Virus record (IMG/VR): IMGVR_UViG_3300044730_002040
Span: 1 to 64,000 of that record
Reading direction: 5' to 3' (one strand)
Length of the DNA: 64,000 bases
Origin: a virus
Shown: positions 17,712-26,838 of the stretch, one piece after another
How the letters are laid out: every line of letters begins with the position of its first letter
How positions within the stretch are numbered: the stretch's first letter is position 1
The notes under the pieces: model-generated
Database searches by the model: none
The model's input: the letters and a program-made list of their open reading frames with translations, nothing else
What the model was told of the DNA's origin: nothing
Translations under genes and position numbers: made by a program

Positions 17712-18092
17712 TTAACAACAAGGGGACTCTGCAATGAAGCTGTCTTCGATATTAATGTAAAGTTGTTCTCTAAGAGGTAAAATGAGATTACCTTCTTCAT
17801 TCTTAATTAAAAATTGGCCTTGATACCTACCCGGTGTGTCTGTATCCATTGAAGTAAATTGGAAATAAATATAATATTCTACACCCGCACCTGGTTCAGG
17901 TAATATCAATGAAGTAATATAACAAGGAGCAGACACGATTTTTGGAACCCCCGTATAATAATCTATCATTGTAAAATAGATGGTGGAAAATGGGAGAGAT
18001 TCCATGAACTCCAAATAACTTGACCTACCATCTTGAACTACTTGCATTTTCAACAGAGGAAGGGTGGCATTCTTTGCGATATAAAATTCCAT
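17712..18092 (-). CDS. Putative baseplate or fibre-adaptor protein
   Basis: This 126-residue beta-rich protein starts MEFYIAKNATLPLLKMQVVQ and continues IYFTMIDYYTGVPKI, YYIYFQFTSMDTDTPGRYQG and LPLREQLYINI. The layout of strands with a G-x-Y/F-x-G-x-F turn recalls the N-terminal Ig-like domain of upper baseplate proteins (BppU type). This is only a resemblance. It ends in CC. It lies between the polymerase and the fibre/glycosylation genes, four bases after a TATTTATT box. Confidence 0.5.
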   Translation of the reverse strand: MEFYIAKNATLPLLKMQVVQDGRSSYLEFMESLPFSTIYFTMIDYYTGVPKIVSAPCYITSLILPEPGAGVEYYIYFQFTSMDTDTPGRYQGQFLIKNEEGNLILPLREQLYINIEDSFIAESPCC

Positions 18093-18112
18093 AACAATAA
18101 ATATATTGTTAT
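18091..18112 (-). promoter_or_regulatory. TATTTATT box inside a perfect inverted repeat
   Basis: Arms ATAACAATA and TATTGTTAT (nine pairs) enclose four bases. The repeat spans the stop codon of the 559-residue gene and the start codon of the 126-residue gene. TATTTATT occupies 18103-18096, three bases before the ATG. It could be a promoter, a terminator-like hairpin or an RNA element controlling the start codon. Confidence 0.45.
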
Positions 18113-19788
18113 GACTCTTTACGAAGTTCTCTATTATAATGTTCGAACCTGTTATGTTCCGTGGGTGTCATCAACAAGATACCAGGTTTTAATTGACCTT
18201 TTTTGGTGAGTTGATACATGTGACTCATCCACGTTTGTTCAAAAGGATGTGCCCATGTAGTTTCTAAAAACATTTTTTGATTTCCTGTTTTTGAAACAAT
18301 TTGAGGCCAATTACAGTAGTAAATCTCACCTGTGGCATAAGGAACTCCCTTATGTGATAAAATTGAATCAAACTCAAGTTTTGGTGCATTTGGGTCCAAT
18401 CCCATTTGTGGAAGTCTTGGTTTACCAGGCCAAAACTCCTCTCTCACATTTTGAGGAACATTGTACCATGACCATTGAACACTATTGTCACCAAAAAATT
18501 CAGTGTAATTTAATTTTAAAAAATCAAAATTTTCTTTTTTAGCAATTTCTAAAGATTTTGTGTATAAGTTGTCCACTTTTCTATTGAAACCGTTTCTACA
18601 AACTTCTCCATCTTTACAATAAAAAAACATGTCATCTTCGAAGAACAAATAATAATGTAAATCAGTTTTGTCGAAGTGCTCCGCAATGAACTGTCTTCCA
18701 CCACAAATTCCTAAATTACCTTCATCAGGTATAATGTGTTCAAAATCATATTTTTCACAAAGATATTTGTATGCTTCATATGTTGAATTATCTGTAGAAT
18801 TATTCAGAAGGAATTTTTTCGTCTTGTTAAGATAATCTTTATCGTATTCCAAAAACGAATTTATCAAAGTTTCGAATTGTTTCGGACTATTAAATGTGAT
18901 TACATACAACCCAACTTTGTTGATATCAAGATTATTTTTCGATACAACACTTGTTTCATTCTTAACTTCCAAAACATCATTTTTCAAATCTTCAAAAAAC
19001 TTACCAATAAGTCCGTTATATTCAATTTTGAAATAATTTATTAAATCAGAGTGTTTGTAACACATGATACTGAAAATCGATTCTTCAGTTCCCATGTAAC
19101 CTTCTTCAAGAGTAGATTTCAACAATCCATAATAGATAGAGTTTATTGAAGGTATTGTTGATTTTGGTCCACCAAAGAACCCTCCTCTTGCAACTTTATT
19201 TACTTTGGCACCCGCAAGTTCATTTAACTTATTGTATTCAAATCCATGAATTTCTCTTTCTGCATCATAAGGAAAACAAATAAATGAAAACTTGGAAATG
19301 TATTTGGTTAGTTTATCTAATACTTTGTCATGAGTAAAATAACCAGGATGAACAGTATTTGTTAATCCACCATCAATCCAAAACATGTATTCAGAATCAA
19401 ACTTATCCATTATTTTTGCGTCATGTAAAAGAAACACTTTGGACATAACAAGGGGGTTATAATTCTCCAATCTTGCTTGTGTTGAATCTTTCAACCAGCC
19501 CGACAGGTTTTTCCAATCTTCTCTATTTCTTATTTGTTGAATTAACGGATAAAACTCATTGTCAATGAACCAAGAAAGAGGTCGTTCTATGAATTGTGTA
19601 TTTTTTTCACTTCTTCTTTGGAAAACGAATTCCCTCAAAGACGATTCGCCAAATACGATAAGATTTTCCTCCACCTTCAACAACGATTCAAATTTATCCA
19701 AATAATGTTGAAAAGGTCTTGCCCAACCCTCAGAGAGAGATGACCTTCCTATGTCCCATATTCCTGTTACAAGAGTTATATTATTCAT
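18109..19788 (-). CDS. HtrL/YibB-like domain fused to GT-A glycosyltransferase
   Basis: This 559-residue protein has two parts. Residues 1 to about 280 begin NNITLVTGIWDIGRSS and carry YMFWIDGGL and FPYDAEREIHGFE, the pattern of the HtrL/YibB family linked to LPS core gene clusters. Residues from about 292 begin GLYVITFNSPKQFETLI, then NNSTDNST, GNLGICGGRQF and FFEDDMFFY, a GT2/GT-A fold with an acidic metal site. It is last in a four-gene glycosylation operon downstream of the fibre genes; its start overlaps the previous stop by eight bases. The sugar and acceptor are unknown. Confidence 0.75.
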   Translation of the reverse strand: MNNITLVTGIWDIGRSSLSEGWARPFQHYLDKFESLLKVEENLIVFGESSLREFVFQRRSEKNTQFIERPLSWFIDNEFYPLIQQIRNREDWKNLSGWLKDSTQARLENYNPLVMSKVFLLHDAKIMDKFDSEYMFWIDGGLTNTVHPGYFTHDKVLDKLTKYISKFSFICFPYDAEREIHGFEYNKLNELAGAKVNKVARGGFFGGPKSTIPSINSIYYGLLKSTLEEGYMGTEESIFSIMCYKHSDLINYFKIEYNGLIGKFFEDLKNDVLEVKNETSVVSKNNLDINKVGLYVITFNSPKQFETLINSFLEYDKDYLNKTKKFLLNNSTDNSTYEAYKYLCEKYDFEHIIPDEGNLGICGGRQFIAEHFDKTDLHYYLFFEDDMFFYCKDGEVCRNGFNRKVDNLYTKSLEIAKKENFDFLKLNYTEFFGDNSVQWSWYNVPQNVREEFWPGKPRLPQMGLDPNAPKLEFDSILSHKGVPYATGEIYYCNWPQIVSKTGNQKMFLETTWAHPFEQTWMSHMYQLTKKGQLKPGILLMTPTEHNRFEHYNRELRKES

Positions 19789-20662
19789 AAATTCTATTAA
19801 ATTCTTCTAATATTCTGAAAAAACTTTTATTTAATGTAAAGAAAGTTTCATCCACTCCACTTGGCGCATTGTCCCTACACCACCAAATATCGAAATGTTT
19901 TCTATAAAACAACTCTTGGTGGTTGAAAAACATGAGACTCATGATGTTTTCTTCGTGGGGTAATTGTTTAATATCTTCGATAACTTTTTTTGCATAATCT
20001 TCAAATAAGTTTACAACTTCATCCCACTTACTTTTGTGTCCCCCAAAAAGACCACCAATGATGTGAATGCTCCTATCATAGTTTTTATACCATTTTGGGT
20101 CTAAGGTTCCTGACCAATAGTTTCTTTCATTCTCTTTACCAATAAGTAAAAACTTATCACCCGTATCTTCAATCATATTTTTTAAAAAATCATTATTGAA
20201 AAGATTGGATTCATAATACCTTCTTTCGAGCTGGTTGTTGGTCAAATATTTCAAAGGGATTAAACCACAATGAGAAAGACCTGCATCAATCCAATAGTAG
20301 TAATCATAACTTTTATCTTCATTCCACCACCAATGAAATTTTGAATATTGAATTTCAATACATCTGTCACCCGCTTTTATTGCACCAACATCCTTATAGG
20401 ATAAAATCAAATCTTTGAATTTTGTTTGAGTTAAATCAAAAACTTTAAATTCCAATTTACTTGGATTGATTTGGTGTGTTTCATAAAAAAAGGTTTTTAG
20501 ATTTTCCAATTCTCTGTCTGATGTGTAACACAAAAAATCGGCTTCAGTCATTTTAAGTAGAGATAATAAACTGTATCTGTAATGACTTACTCTTTGAGGT
20601 CTTCCTCCAAACTCTGTACCATTCAAATCACTGTAGATACAAGTAATAAATTTAACTGACAT
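19781..20662 (-). CDS. HtrL/YibB-like glycosyltransferase-type protein
   Basis: This protein has 293 residues from ATG 20662 (MSVKFITCIYSDLNG). An upstream in-frame ATG at 20716 would add an unlikely basic lead overlapping the neighbour more deeply. YYYWIDAGLSHCG and IIGGLFGGHKSKWDEVV match the same plan as the N-terminal half of the next gene (FWIDGGL, GGFFGGPKS), so the two are paralogous. Probably a sugar-transfer or surface-polysaccharide protein. Confidence 0.65.
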   Translation of the reverse strand: MSVKFITCIYSDLNGTEFGGRPQRVSHYRYSLLSLLKMTEADFLCYTSDRELENLKTFFYETHQINPSKLEFKVFDLTQTKFKDLILSYKDVGAIKAGDRCIEIQYSKFHWWWNEDKSYDYYYWIDAGLSHCGLIPLKYLTNNQLERRYYESNLFNNDFLKNMIEDTGDKFLLIGKENERNYWSGTLDPKWYKNYDRSIHIIGGLFGGHKSKWDEVVNLFEDYAKKVIEDIKQLPHEENIMSLMFFNHQELFYRKHFDIWWCRDNAPSGVDETFFTLNKSFFRILEEFNRIYE

Positions 20663-21386
20663 AATAAAAATCTTTGTGAATATTATTTTCTTTAAGTTCT
20701 TTAAGGTTGACACCATTTAAAAACTCACTAGGAATTTTGAAAGGACTGTATAAATTCCAGTTGTAAGTTTGAGTGTAAAAGTTATTATATTGTCCTTGAG
20801 AAACATCCGACCAACTACTAATTTGCGGTGCTAATGGTAGGATTGGAGAATAACTCTGTTTTCTTGGGTAGACAAATTGATAAATGAAATCATCAATCGC
20901 ATAGTAACCCAAATTTTCAGGTTTCGCAATTTCCATAACTCCATCGTAAATGGAATTATGATATAACATAAAATTAGTTGCAAATATACCTCTTTCATGT
21001 TCTTTTTTCGGAGGGAGGTTTGTTATATCCAAGAACAAAGGTTGAATTGAACTTTGTAGTACTGGTCTATTCAAAGTGGGAGCAAAATTTATTACACCGA
21101 ATTCAAAATCATCAGTCTCATTTTCAATCTTATTTATTAAACTTTTTGAATAAGGTAAAAATGTACAATCATCTTCTATGACCATTACAGACTCATAATT
21201 TCTCTCTTTTGCTAATTTCAAAATTTCAAAATGAGATAAACTACAACCTCCGTGATTGTTCAAATCAATTGCTTTGAACAATTCAAAGTCCCAACCGATA
21301 TACTCCATTTCTTTTTTGATATGTTCCAACCGGTCAGGTCTTCTTTCTAAATTTACAACAAATTTGGGTATATTTGATAGGTTCAT
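20652..21386 (-). CDS. Glycosyltransferase family 25-like
   Basis: This 244-residue protein starts MNLSNIPKFVVNLERRPDRL, the GT25 N-terminal signature. It continues GGCSLSHFEILKLA and SVMVIEDDCTF, the conserved Cys-Ser-His helix and acidic strand of LPS galactosyltransferases (LgtB/LpsA type) and collagen galactosyltransferases. Its start abuts the stop of the upstream GlcNAc-transferase-like gene (one-base overlap). GT25 enzymes usually add galactose or glucose to LPS or protein. Confidence 0.82.
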   Translation of the reverse strand: MNLSNIPKFVVNLERRPDRLEHIKKEMEYIGWDFELFKAIDLNNHGGCSLSHFEILKLAKERNYESVMVIEDDCTFLPYSKSLINKIENETDDFEFGVINFAPTLNRPVLQSSIQPLFLDITNLPPKKEHERGIFATNFMLYHNSIYDGVMEIAKPENLGYYAIDDFIYQFVYPRKQSYSPILPLAPQISSWSDVSQGQYNNFYTQTYNWNLYSPFKIPSEFLNGVNLKELKENNIHKDFYYVS

Positions 21387-22654
21387 TAACTTACGTGATT
21401 GTGGTTTAGTTGTCCCGTTAATCTATCACACCAACCTTTTGATTCAGAGTGAGGCCACACCACCCAATACTTTGGAAGAACGTCAGTTTGAAATTCTCTC
21501 CATATCTTACAGTATTTGTCTGGGTCATTCATCATTCTGGCAATCTCGTTTTTATCCGCATCTTTTCTAAATAATGTTTCATCGTTCGGTCCGTGGAACG
21601 CAACTACCCAAAAATCATAATCCTTTTCAGGAACACTAGAATATCCAACATCAATACAATGTTTATAAACTGATGCAAAATCTTTTTTCCAAGCCTCTTC
21701 GTTTTCATAGTTATATGGATTTGGAGGATAATTTTTATCCAAAGTATATCTTTGAACCGCTCTTTTCTCAAACAACAAACCCGAATATTTTTCGTAATCT
21801 CTTAAGGTTCTTACAGTTCCAAATCCGTACGGACCATCATGACCTTCTTGTGTTTCACCATCCATACCGAAAAGTTTTCTATTGGTCAGATGTGAATGTC
21901 TATTTTTTTCACCCCAAGTTTTATCATCATCCCATTGTTTAGTTCTACCTTTACGAGTGTACTCATGGTATACAACAGGAATGTGTGGATGGAATAAGTC
22001 GTATCCCCACGTGTAAGCTCTCGCCGCTATTGAAATCTCTTCGCCATGAAAATAATATTCAGGATTGTGTTGAACTTCTTTGGAGAACTCACCCAAAGTG
22101 AAGCAAAAGTGTGCCGAGTAAAATCTTGCAGTTACAGGTTTTGTCATTTCTCTCCAACCTGGTATTGTTTCGGGCAAAAAGAAAACAGCCCCTTCAGGGA
22201 TAAATCTATCGAATACCATTCTCCATGCATCTTTTGCTCTCCCTGCGGGGTCGTTGTCAGGGTCAAAGGAAGGTACGTAACCCGTAAGTAGAGGTTTTTT
22301 GTACCCGTCCTTTTGTAGACCCTTAATCATTTTTATTAAAGTATCATCCCAATCCTTTTCAAATCTCATATGAGAATCGATTTGCATTGTATACTTTTCA
22401 TTTTTATAAAGTTGTTGAACTAAGTGTCTTGCCCAACAAACACCCTTGGCTTCTTGGTATGGGATATTCAAAATTCTGAATCTTTTATCATCTTTCCATT
22501 CATCCAAGTTATCAAAACCATCAGTTTCAGAATATTGTCTTGCAATACCTATGACAAGGTTTTCAGGTTTTTTGGCATTTGCCAACATATCTTTAATTGT
22601 TGGAACAAGCTGTGGGTCTCTGTAAGATGCGATTTGAATAAAAATTTTGTTCAT
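21386..22654 (-). CDS. GlcNAc-transferase-like glycosyltransferase
   Basis: This protein has 422 residues from ATG 22654 (MNKIFIQIASYRDPQL); the upstream ATG at 22690 lies in the terminator region. IQIASYRDP, VCWARHLVQQLY and MQIDSHMRFEKDWD are signatures of the GlcNAc glycosyltransferase family (Skp1-type, GT60). YFHGEEISIAARAYTWGYDLFHP follows in pieces further on. In eukaryotes these enzymes put GlcNAc on hydroxylated protein residues, which is notable beside Thr-rich fibres. It heads the four-gene operon and follows a terminator. Confidence 0.8.
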   Translation of the reverse strand: MNKIFIQIASYRDPQLVPTIKDMLANAKKPENLVIGIARQYSETDGFDNLDEWKDDKRFRILNIPYQEAKGVCWARHLVQQLYKNEKYTMQIDSHMRFEKDWDDTLIKMIKGLQKDGYKKPLLTGYVPSFDPDNDPAGRAKDAWRMVFDRFIPEGAVFFLPETIPGWREMTKPVTARFYSAHFCFTLGEFSKEVQHNPEYYFHGEEISIAARAYTWGYDLFHPHIPVVYHEYTRKGRTKQWDDDKTWGEKNRHSHLTNRKLFGMDGETQEGHDGPYGFGTVRTLRDYEKYSGLLFEKRAVQRYTLDKNYPPNPYNYENEEAWKKDFASVYKHCIDVGYSSVPEKDYDFWVVAFHGPNDETLFRKDADKNEIARMMNDPDKYCKIWREFQTDVLPKYWVVWPHSESKGWCDRLTGQLNHNHVS

Positions 22655-22669
22655 GAAATATATTTTGTA

Positions 22670-22705
22670 TAAAAATAAAAAACCCTCCACAAAAGTAGAG
22701 GGTTT
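22670..22705 (-). terminator. Intrinsic terminator after fibre gene
   Basis: Stem AAACCCTC (22680-22687) with GAGGGTTT (22698-22705) and a ten-base loop is followed on the minus strand by a T-rich run. It separates the fibre gene ending at 22730 from the glycosyltransferase operon. Confidence 0.85.
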
Positions 22706-22729
22706 AAAAGAAATTAGTTTTTGTATTAA

Positions 22730-24463
22730 TTAGTCCGTAATATCCAATTGCACTACGTCGTTAGTATATACAGGTACACCTCCACTACTTAAAGCAATAG
22801 CTATTGAACCAGTAGAAGTTCCTGAGTATATGAATATACTATTGTTGTAAACCGCGTAATTATAGGTACTTGAACCACTAACAGCAGCAACAGGATTTGT
22901 ATCAGTTGTTGGATGATTTCCACTTAAGGTTTGACCACTCAAAACAGGGAATGGAATTGATTGAAAATTAAGACTTATCGGTCCTGAATCATCACTGAAA
23001 CCATCAATCTGAACATCAGTTGTTGCATTGTTATTAAAAATTAAATTAATTGGAAGCGTTGATGTAGGTGTTGGAGTTGAAGTTTGTGTTGGAGTTTGTG
23101 TATTTGTTGGTGTTTGTGTTGGAGTTTGTGTATTTGTTGAAGTTTGTGTTGGAGTTTGTGTATTTGTTGGTGTTTGTGTTGGAGTTTGTGTTGGTAATCC
23201 TGAGCAACCATTAGGGTCACTACTTGTAATCAATCCTGAACCACCAGTCACCAAATACCAAGCGGTTCCATTTGAATAGTAACCATCAGCGACTGTGTTT
23301 GTTGGAGGATTACCAGCTGTTTGATACAAAGCTTCACCGATATTAGGACCAATGCCACCTGAAACTGAACCATAAACTGTATTTGGTGATGATGTAAAGT
23401 TATCACAAGCATCATTAGGTGTTGCACCTGAACCTAAAGTATATTCATAATATCCACGAGTTGCCGTCGGTGTTGTTGTTGGAGTAGGTGTTGGTGTTTC
23501 TGTAGTTGTTGTAGTTGGAGTAGGTGTTGGAGTTGGTATAACCGCACAACTATCCATTCCCCCCACTTGAGAACCGTAAGTATCTATTTCAGTCACTATA
23601 CTACTGTTAACATAGAATCCTGCAGTGAATCCTGTTGTACCTATATCATCTAAGTAAAACTGTGTACAATCATTGAATATAGAAAAATTTCCCCAAATTG
23701 TTCCTACAGTTCCTGAAGCACAAGCCTCATTTGCTGTTGAGCCTGAGCCAACAGGAAATGCAAATATCACAGGGGTGGGTGTCGGAGAAGAAGTTTGTGT
23801 TGGGGTATTAGTGTTTGTAGGTGTGTTTGTAGGAGTTTGAGTATTAGTAGGTGTTGGTGTTGGACCACAAGTCCCGTAAACCTCTATAGTTGCACCTGTA
23901 ATACAACCAACGGAACAACCGCTACTTACTAAGTAAATAATTCCATCTTCTGTGTAGTAACCCTCAGGATTTCCAGTATTAGGTCCGAATTGGTCTGACC
24001 AAACTAAAGTTGAATCCGCCAAACTAGTTCCGTTTACAAAAATTGTAGCAGTTCCAGGACAGTTACAAATTGAACCAAAATTAAACGCACTATGACAAAC
24101 ATTTGATAAAGTTGTTCTTAGAATATTTGTTGGTGTGGGTGTTTGGGTGGTTGTTGGTGTATTAGTTTGTGTTGGTGTGTTTGTATTAGTCGGCGTATTG
24201 GTTGGTGTTGGAGTCTTTGTTGGAGTAGCGGAGGCCGTAATACTTGGAGTTGAAGTTACAGTAAGAGATGGGAATTCACCCTCATCTACAACTACGATTC
24301 TCGGGAATGCCGATGAATAAGTATTGTTTAACAACCAAATGTTTTTTACTTCATTTGGTAATAATTCCACTTGGTATTGCCACAGTGCATCATCACATCT
24401 TTGATAATTGAATGTGACGATTGTGGTTCCTGTATTTGTTAGATTATATTTACTGCACGCCAT
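22730..24463 (-). CDS. Tail fibre with mucin-like Thr/Pro linkers
   Basis: This 577-residue protein has an N-terminal beta domain (MACSKYNLTNTGTTIVTFNYQ), then four globular blocks separated by linkers of alternating Thr-Pro-Thr-Asn/Gln (for example [14 protein letters not shown]). Three of the blocks share a plan with Ala-Cys near the start, a Val/Ile-Trp/Tyr-Gly strand, a Gly-Tyr/Phe-Tyr turn and a closing Cys. The final block, about 100 residues, has no Cys and is Ser/Gly-rich. Likely an adhesin or fibre on the virion. It is last in the fibre cluster, before a terminator. Low-complexity Thr suggests possible O-glycosylation, which is an inference. Confidence 0.75.
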   Translation of the reverse strand: MACSKYNLTNTGTTIVTFNYQRCDDALWQYQVELLPNEVKNIWLLNNTYSSAFPRIVVVDEGEFPSLTVTSTPSITASATPTKTPTPTNTPTNTNTPTQTNTPTTTQTPTPTNILRTTLSNVCHSAFNFGSICNCPGTATIFVNGTSLADSTLVWSDQFGPNTGNPEGYYTEDGIIYLVSSGCSVGCITGATIEVYGTCGPTPTPTNTQTPTNTPTNTNTPTQTSSPTPTPVIFAFPVGSGSTANEACASGTVGTIWGNFSIFNDCTQFYLDDIGTTGFTAGFYVNSSIVTEIDTYGSQVGGMDSCAVIPTPTPTPTTTTTETPTPTPTTTPTATRGYYEYTLGSGATPNDACDNFTSSPNTVYGSVSGGIGPNIGEALYQTAGNPPTNTVADGYYSNGTAWYLVTGGSGLITSSDPNGCSGLPTQTPTQTPTNTQTPTQTSTNTQTPTQTPTNTQTPTQTSTPTPTSTLPINLIFNNNATTDVQIDGFSDDSGPISLNFQSIPFPVLSGQTLSGNHPTTDTNPVAAVSGSSTYNYAVYNNSIFIYSGTSTGSIAIALSSGGVPVYTNDVVQLDITD

Positions 24464-24478
24464 TTTAAATCTTTTTTA

Positions 24479-24486
24479 TATAAATA
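24479..24486 (-). promoter_or_regulatory. Candidate late promoter box for fibre gene
   Basis: TATTTATA on the coding strand ends 15 bases before the ATG at 24463. Confidence 0.55.
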
Positions 24487-24524
24487 CTTGTCCTCGAAGA
24501 AAAATTTTTCTTTTTTCAATTAAC

Positions 24525-25052
24525 TTATGGACAAATTCCAATGTTCACAACCAAACCTGTCAGTAGGTCGATTTGTATCCATGTATTACCATCGGTAATT
24601 GTCATTTGAGCTCCGATTGGAGGTATTGTACAAAGAGGATTTCCATATACATAATCACCTGCCACAAGTTCAGGGAATGGGATAAATGAATAAATTGTAA
24701 CATTTGAAGGTCCATAACCGGCCTCATCACAGGCGTTATTCCAAACAGAATCTGTCCAAAGATTATCCATATAAACCAAAGCCGGTGTCGGTGTAGGTGT
24801 TGGGTGAGGTGTAGGTGTGATTGGAGGTGTAACTGTTGGTGTAGGGGTAGGACCAGGAATTACAACAGTATAAGTGTATTTGCAACTTGGCAAATAACAA
24901 TAGAATGTTCCGTAGACATAATCGGACTCATAGGTAAAAGGAAAAACTTTTTCACCAAGTGTAATTGTTCCCCCCGAATCAGGCATGAAAACTACATTAG
25001 TGAGTTGTCCACTAAAATTGATACTTGATATAGTTACACCACAATCTGACAT
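24525..25052 (-). CDS. Small fibre protein with Thr/Pro linker
   Basis: This 175-residue protein is two beta-rich, Cys-containing halves joined by a Pro-Thr linker at about residues 70-90. The first half ends DYVYGTFYCYLPSC. The second contains WNNACDEAGYG, AGDYVYGNPLC and a final GICP. The second half resembles the repeat module of the neighbouring fibres. It starts one base after the collagen-like gene stops, so the two are one operon. Confidence 0.7.
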   Translation of the reverse strand: MSDCGVTISSINFSGQLTNVVFMPDSGGTITLGEKVFPFTYESDYVYGTFYCYLPSCKYTYTVVIPGPTPTPTVTPPITPTPHPTPTPTPALVYMDNLWTDSVWNNACDEAGYGPSNVTIYSFIPFPELVAGDYVYGNPLCTIPPIGAQMTITDGNTWIQIDLLTGLVVNIGICP

Positions 25053-25053
25053 T

Positions 25054-26259
25054 TTAAACTTGTGTTACTGTAACAATTATTGATGGTGTTGCAGGTTTTG
25101 CATATGGTGTTGTTTGTATTGGTTCACCTAACAACTCATATGTGGTATCCGCTGACGCCCAAACAATTTCCAAATATTCATTAGCATTCAACTGTTCCAA
25201 AATATTCCACGCAGCAACCAACTTTCCTGTCGAACCTTGTTTTGGAACTTGCATTTCAGTGTTTGAATTTGGTAAGTCAACACCATTTTTTCTAAACCAA
25301 ATTGCAATTTCGTCTGTTCCGCTTGAGGTTTTATTAAGTTGTGATGAAAATTGTAAATTGTAAATTCCAGAGTTTAATACCACAAATTTTGTTCCTCCAC
25401 TTAATACCACACCACTTGATAATGATGAAGTGTTTGCACTCATGACTTGTGGAGTGTTAGCTGCCGCTAATGGCTGTGTTTCAGTGTCATAAAACGCCCC
25501 ATAAGATTTGGTGGTTCCCGTTGCAGAAGTCCCAGATGTTCCTGATGAACCTGACGTTCCAGTTGAACCAGATGTTCCTGAAGAGCCTGAACTACCATCT
25601 GTACCTGAAGTTCCTGAAGAACCATCTGTACCACTTGTTCCTGAAGAACCATCTGTACCTGAAGAACCGCTTGTTCCTGAGCTACCATCTGTACCTGAAG
25701 TTCCTGATGAACCATCTATTCCACTTGTTCCTGAACTACCATCTATACCTGAAGTTCCACTTGAGCCATCTGTTCCACTTGTTCCTGAACTTCCATCTAT
25801 ACCTGAAGTACCTGATGAACCATCTATTCCACTTGTTCCTGAACTACCATCTATACCTGAAGTTCCACTTGAGCCATCTGTTCCACTTGTTCCTGAACTA
25901 CCATCTATACCTGAAGTTCCACTAGTTCCTGATGAACCATCTGTCCCACTAGTTCCTGAACTTCCATCTATACCTGAAGTACCTGATGAACCATCTATAC
26001 CACTAGTTCCCGAACTACCATCCGTTCCACTTGAACCAGAAGTTCCTGATGAACCGTCTATTCCACTTGTACCAGAACTACCATCTATTCCGCTAGTTCC
26101 ACTTGTTCCTGTTGAACCTGAAAATTGTTCTGTTAATGATGAGAAATATATTTTATTTGTAATACCTGATGGGTCAACATCGTAGTTTACAATCGCCATC
26201 CAAGATTCAGGTTGTCCTGACGTTGCTAATGGTAATTGGGATATCGGTAAATTTGGCAT
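25054..26259 (-). CDS. Collagen-like fibre with C1q/TNF-like head
   Basis: This 401-residue protein starts MPNLPISQLPLATSG, an N-terminus shared with the next fibre gene and probably used for virion attachment. Residues 48 to about 247 are continuous Gly-X-Y triplets built from GTS, GID, GTD and GSS, with no proline. Residues from about 253 (YGAFYDTETQPL) form a beta-rich domain resembling C1q/TNF-type trimer heads (LNSGIYNLQFSSQL, IAIWFRKNGVDL). It would fold as a trimeric stalk with a binding tip. Confidence 0.8.
   Translation of the reverse strand: MPNLPISQLPLATSGQPESWMAIVNYDVDPSGITNKIYFSSLTEQFSGSTGTSGTSGIDGSSGTSGIDGSSGTSGSSGTDGSSGTSGIDGSSGTSGIDGSSGTSGTDGSSGTSGTSGIDGSSGTSGTDGSSGTSGIDGSSGTSGIDGSSGTSGIDGSSGTSGTDGSSGTSGIDGSSGTSGIDGSSGTSGTDGSSGTSGSSGTDGSSGTSGTDGSSGTSGTDGSSGSSGTSGSTGTSGSSGTSGTSATGTTKSYGAFYDTETQPLAAANTPQVMSANTSSLSSGVVLSGGTKFVVLNSGIYNLQFSSQLNKTSSGTDEIAIWFRKNGVDLPNSNTEMQVPKQGSTGKLVAAWNILEQLNANEYLEIVWASADTTYELLGEPIQTTPYAKPATPSIIVTVTQV
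25530..26118 (-). repeat. Tandem repeat encoding Gly-X-Y stalk
   Basis: About 590 bases of imperfect 27-base units encode GTSGIDGSS-type nonapeptides. The repeat keeps two other frames open (plus-strand Pro/Glu/Val- and Leu/His-rich shadows), which should not be called as genes. Length variation by recombination is expected. Confidence 0.85.
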
Positions 26260-26271
26260 TTTGTTTTATTT

Positions 26272-26279
26272 TATAAATA
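26272..26279 (-). promoter_or_regulatory. Candidate late promoter box for collagen-like fibre
   Basis: TATTTATA on the coding strand ends 12 bases before the ATG at 26259. Confidence 0.55.
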
Positions 26280-26304
26280 TGTTTTTATAGTCCGTATTTT
26301 GATT

Positions 26305-26817
26305 TTAACTTATTTTAATATATCCGTAATCAACCGTAACGTTTGAACCTGTATTGTTTTGAATACCGAATACAAATGTATTAGTTGTTGTGCCTACAGC
26401 TGGTGAAGCGGTGGATATTGCACCCGCAGTTCCTATAATCTGTACAGGTATACTTGTAAACAATATTGGACTACCCCCACCAGTATAATTCCATGCATAC
26501 TGAACACCGATTACGGGTACATTAAGATTACTTATACTTACTGTAGCATTATAAACTATTATACCATTTGGTATATTTCCCTGAACCCATAAGTTATATG
26601 TGTTTCTGTCAGCAACTGTAAAACTGTAGTTATTAGTCCCTGGAGTCACCGTCCAACTTCCTGAGACTGGTGATACCACATTTGTTGAATATCCACTAAA
26701 TAATGTTTCTTTAGCCACCTTAAATGATTCCGTATTACCACTATTGTTCATAACAATAAACGACCCATTAGTATTTCCCGTAAATGTTGGTAATTGACTT
26801 ATTTTTGTGTTTGCCAT
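26305..26817 (-). CDS. Small fibre/tail tip protein
   Basis: This 170-residue protein starts MANTKISQLPTFTGNTNGS, sharing ISQLP plus Thr/Gly with the collagen-like fibre. The rest is beta-rich with many Asn/Thr/Gly (VTPGTNNYSFTVADRNTYNL). Probably a fibre component attached through the same N-terminal peg. It lies 21 bases downstream of the giant fibre gene and has no box of its own, so it is likely co-transcribed. Confidence 0.65.
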   Translation of the reverse strand: MANTKISQLPTFTGNTNGSFIVMNNSGNTESFKVAKETLFSGYSTNVVSPVSGSWTVTPGTNNYSFTVADRNTYNLWVQGNIPNGIIVYNATVSISNLNVPVIGVQYAWNYTGGGSPILFTSIPVQIIGTAGAISTASPAVGTTTNTFVFGIQNNTGSNVTVDYGYIKIS

Positions 26818-26838
26818 TTTATTTTATATTAATTTTTT

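Noticed and set aside
23050-23200. Regular short repeats resembling a CRISPR array
   Set aside because: Units of 6-18 bases keep a Thr/Pro coding frame; there are no spacers or cas genes.
25470-25925. Second plus-strand frame rich in Leu/His/Phe
   Set aside because: Same repeat in another frame; no start context or neighbours.
25508-26185. Open plus-strand frame of 225 codons rich in Pro/Val/Glu
   Set aside because: It is the antisense of the Gly-X-Y repeat; a 27-base repeat without stops stays open in several frames.
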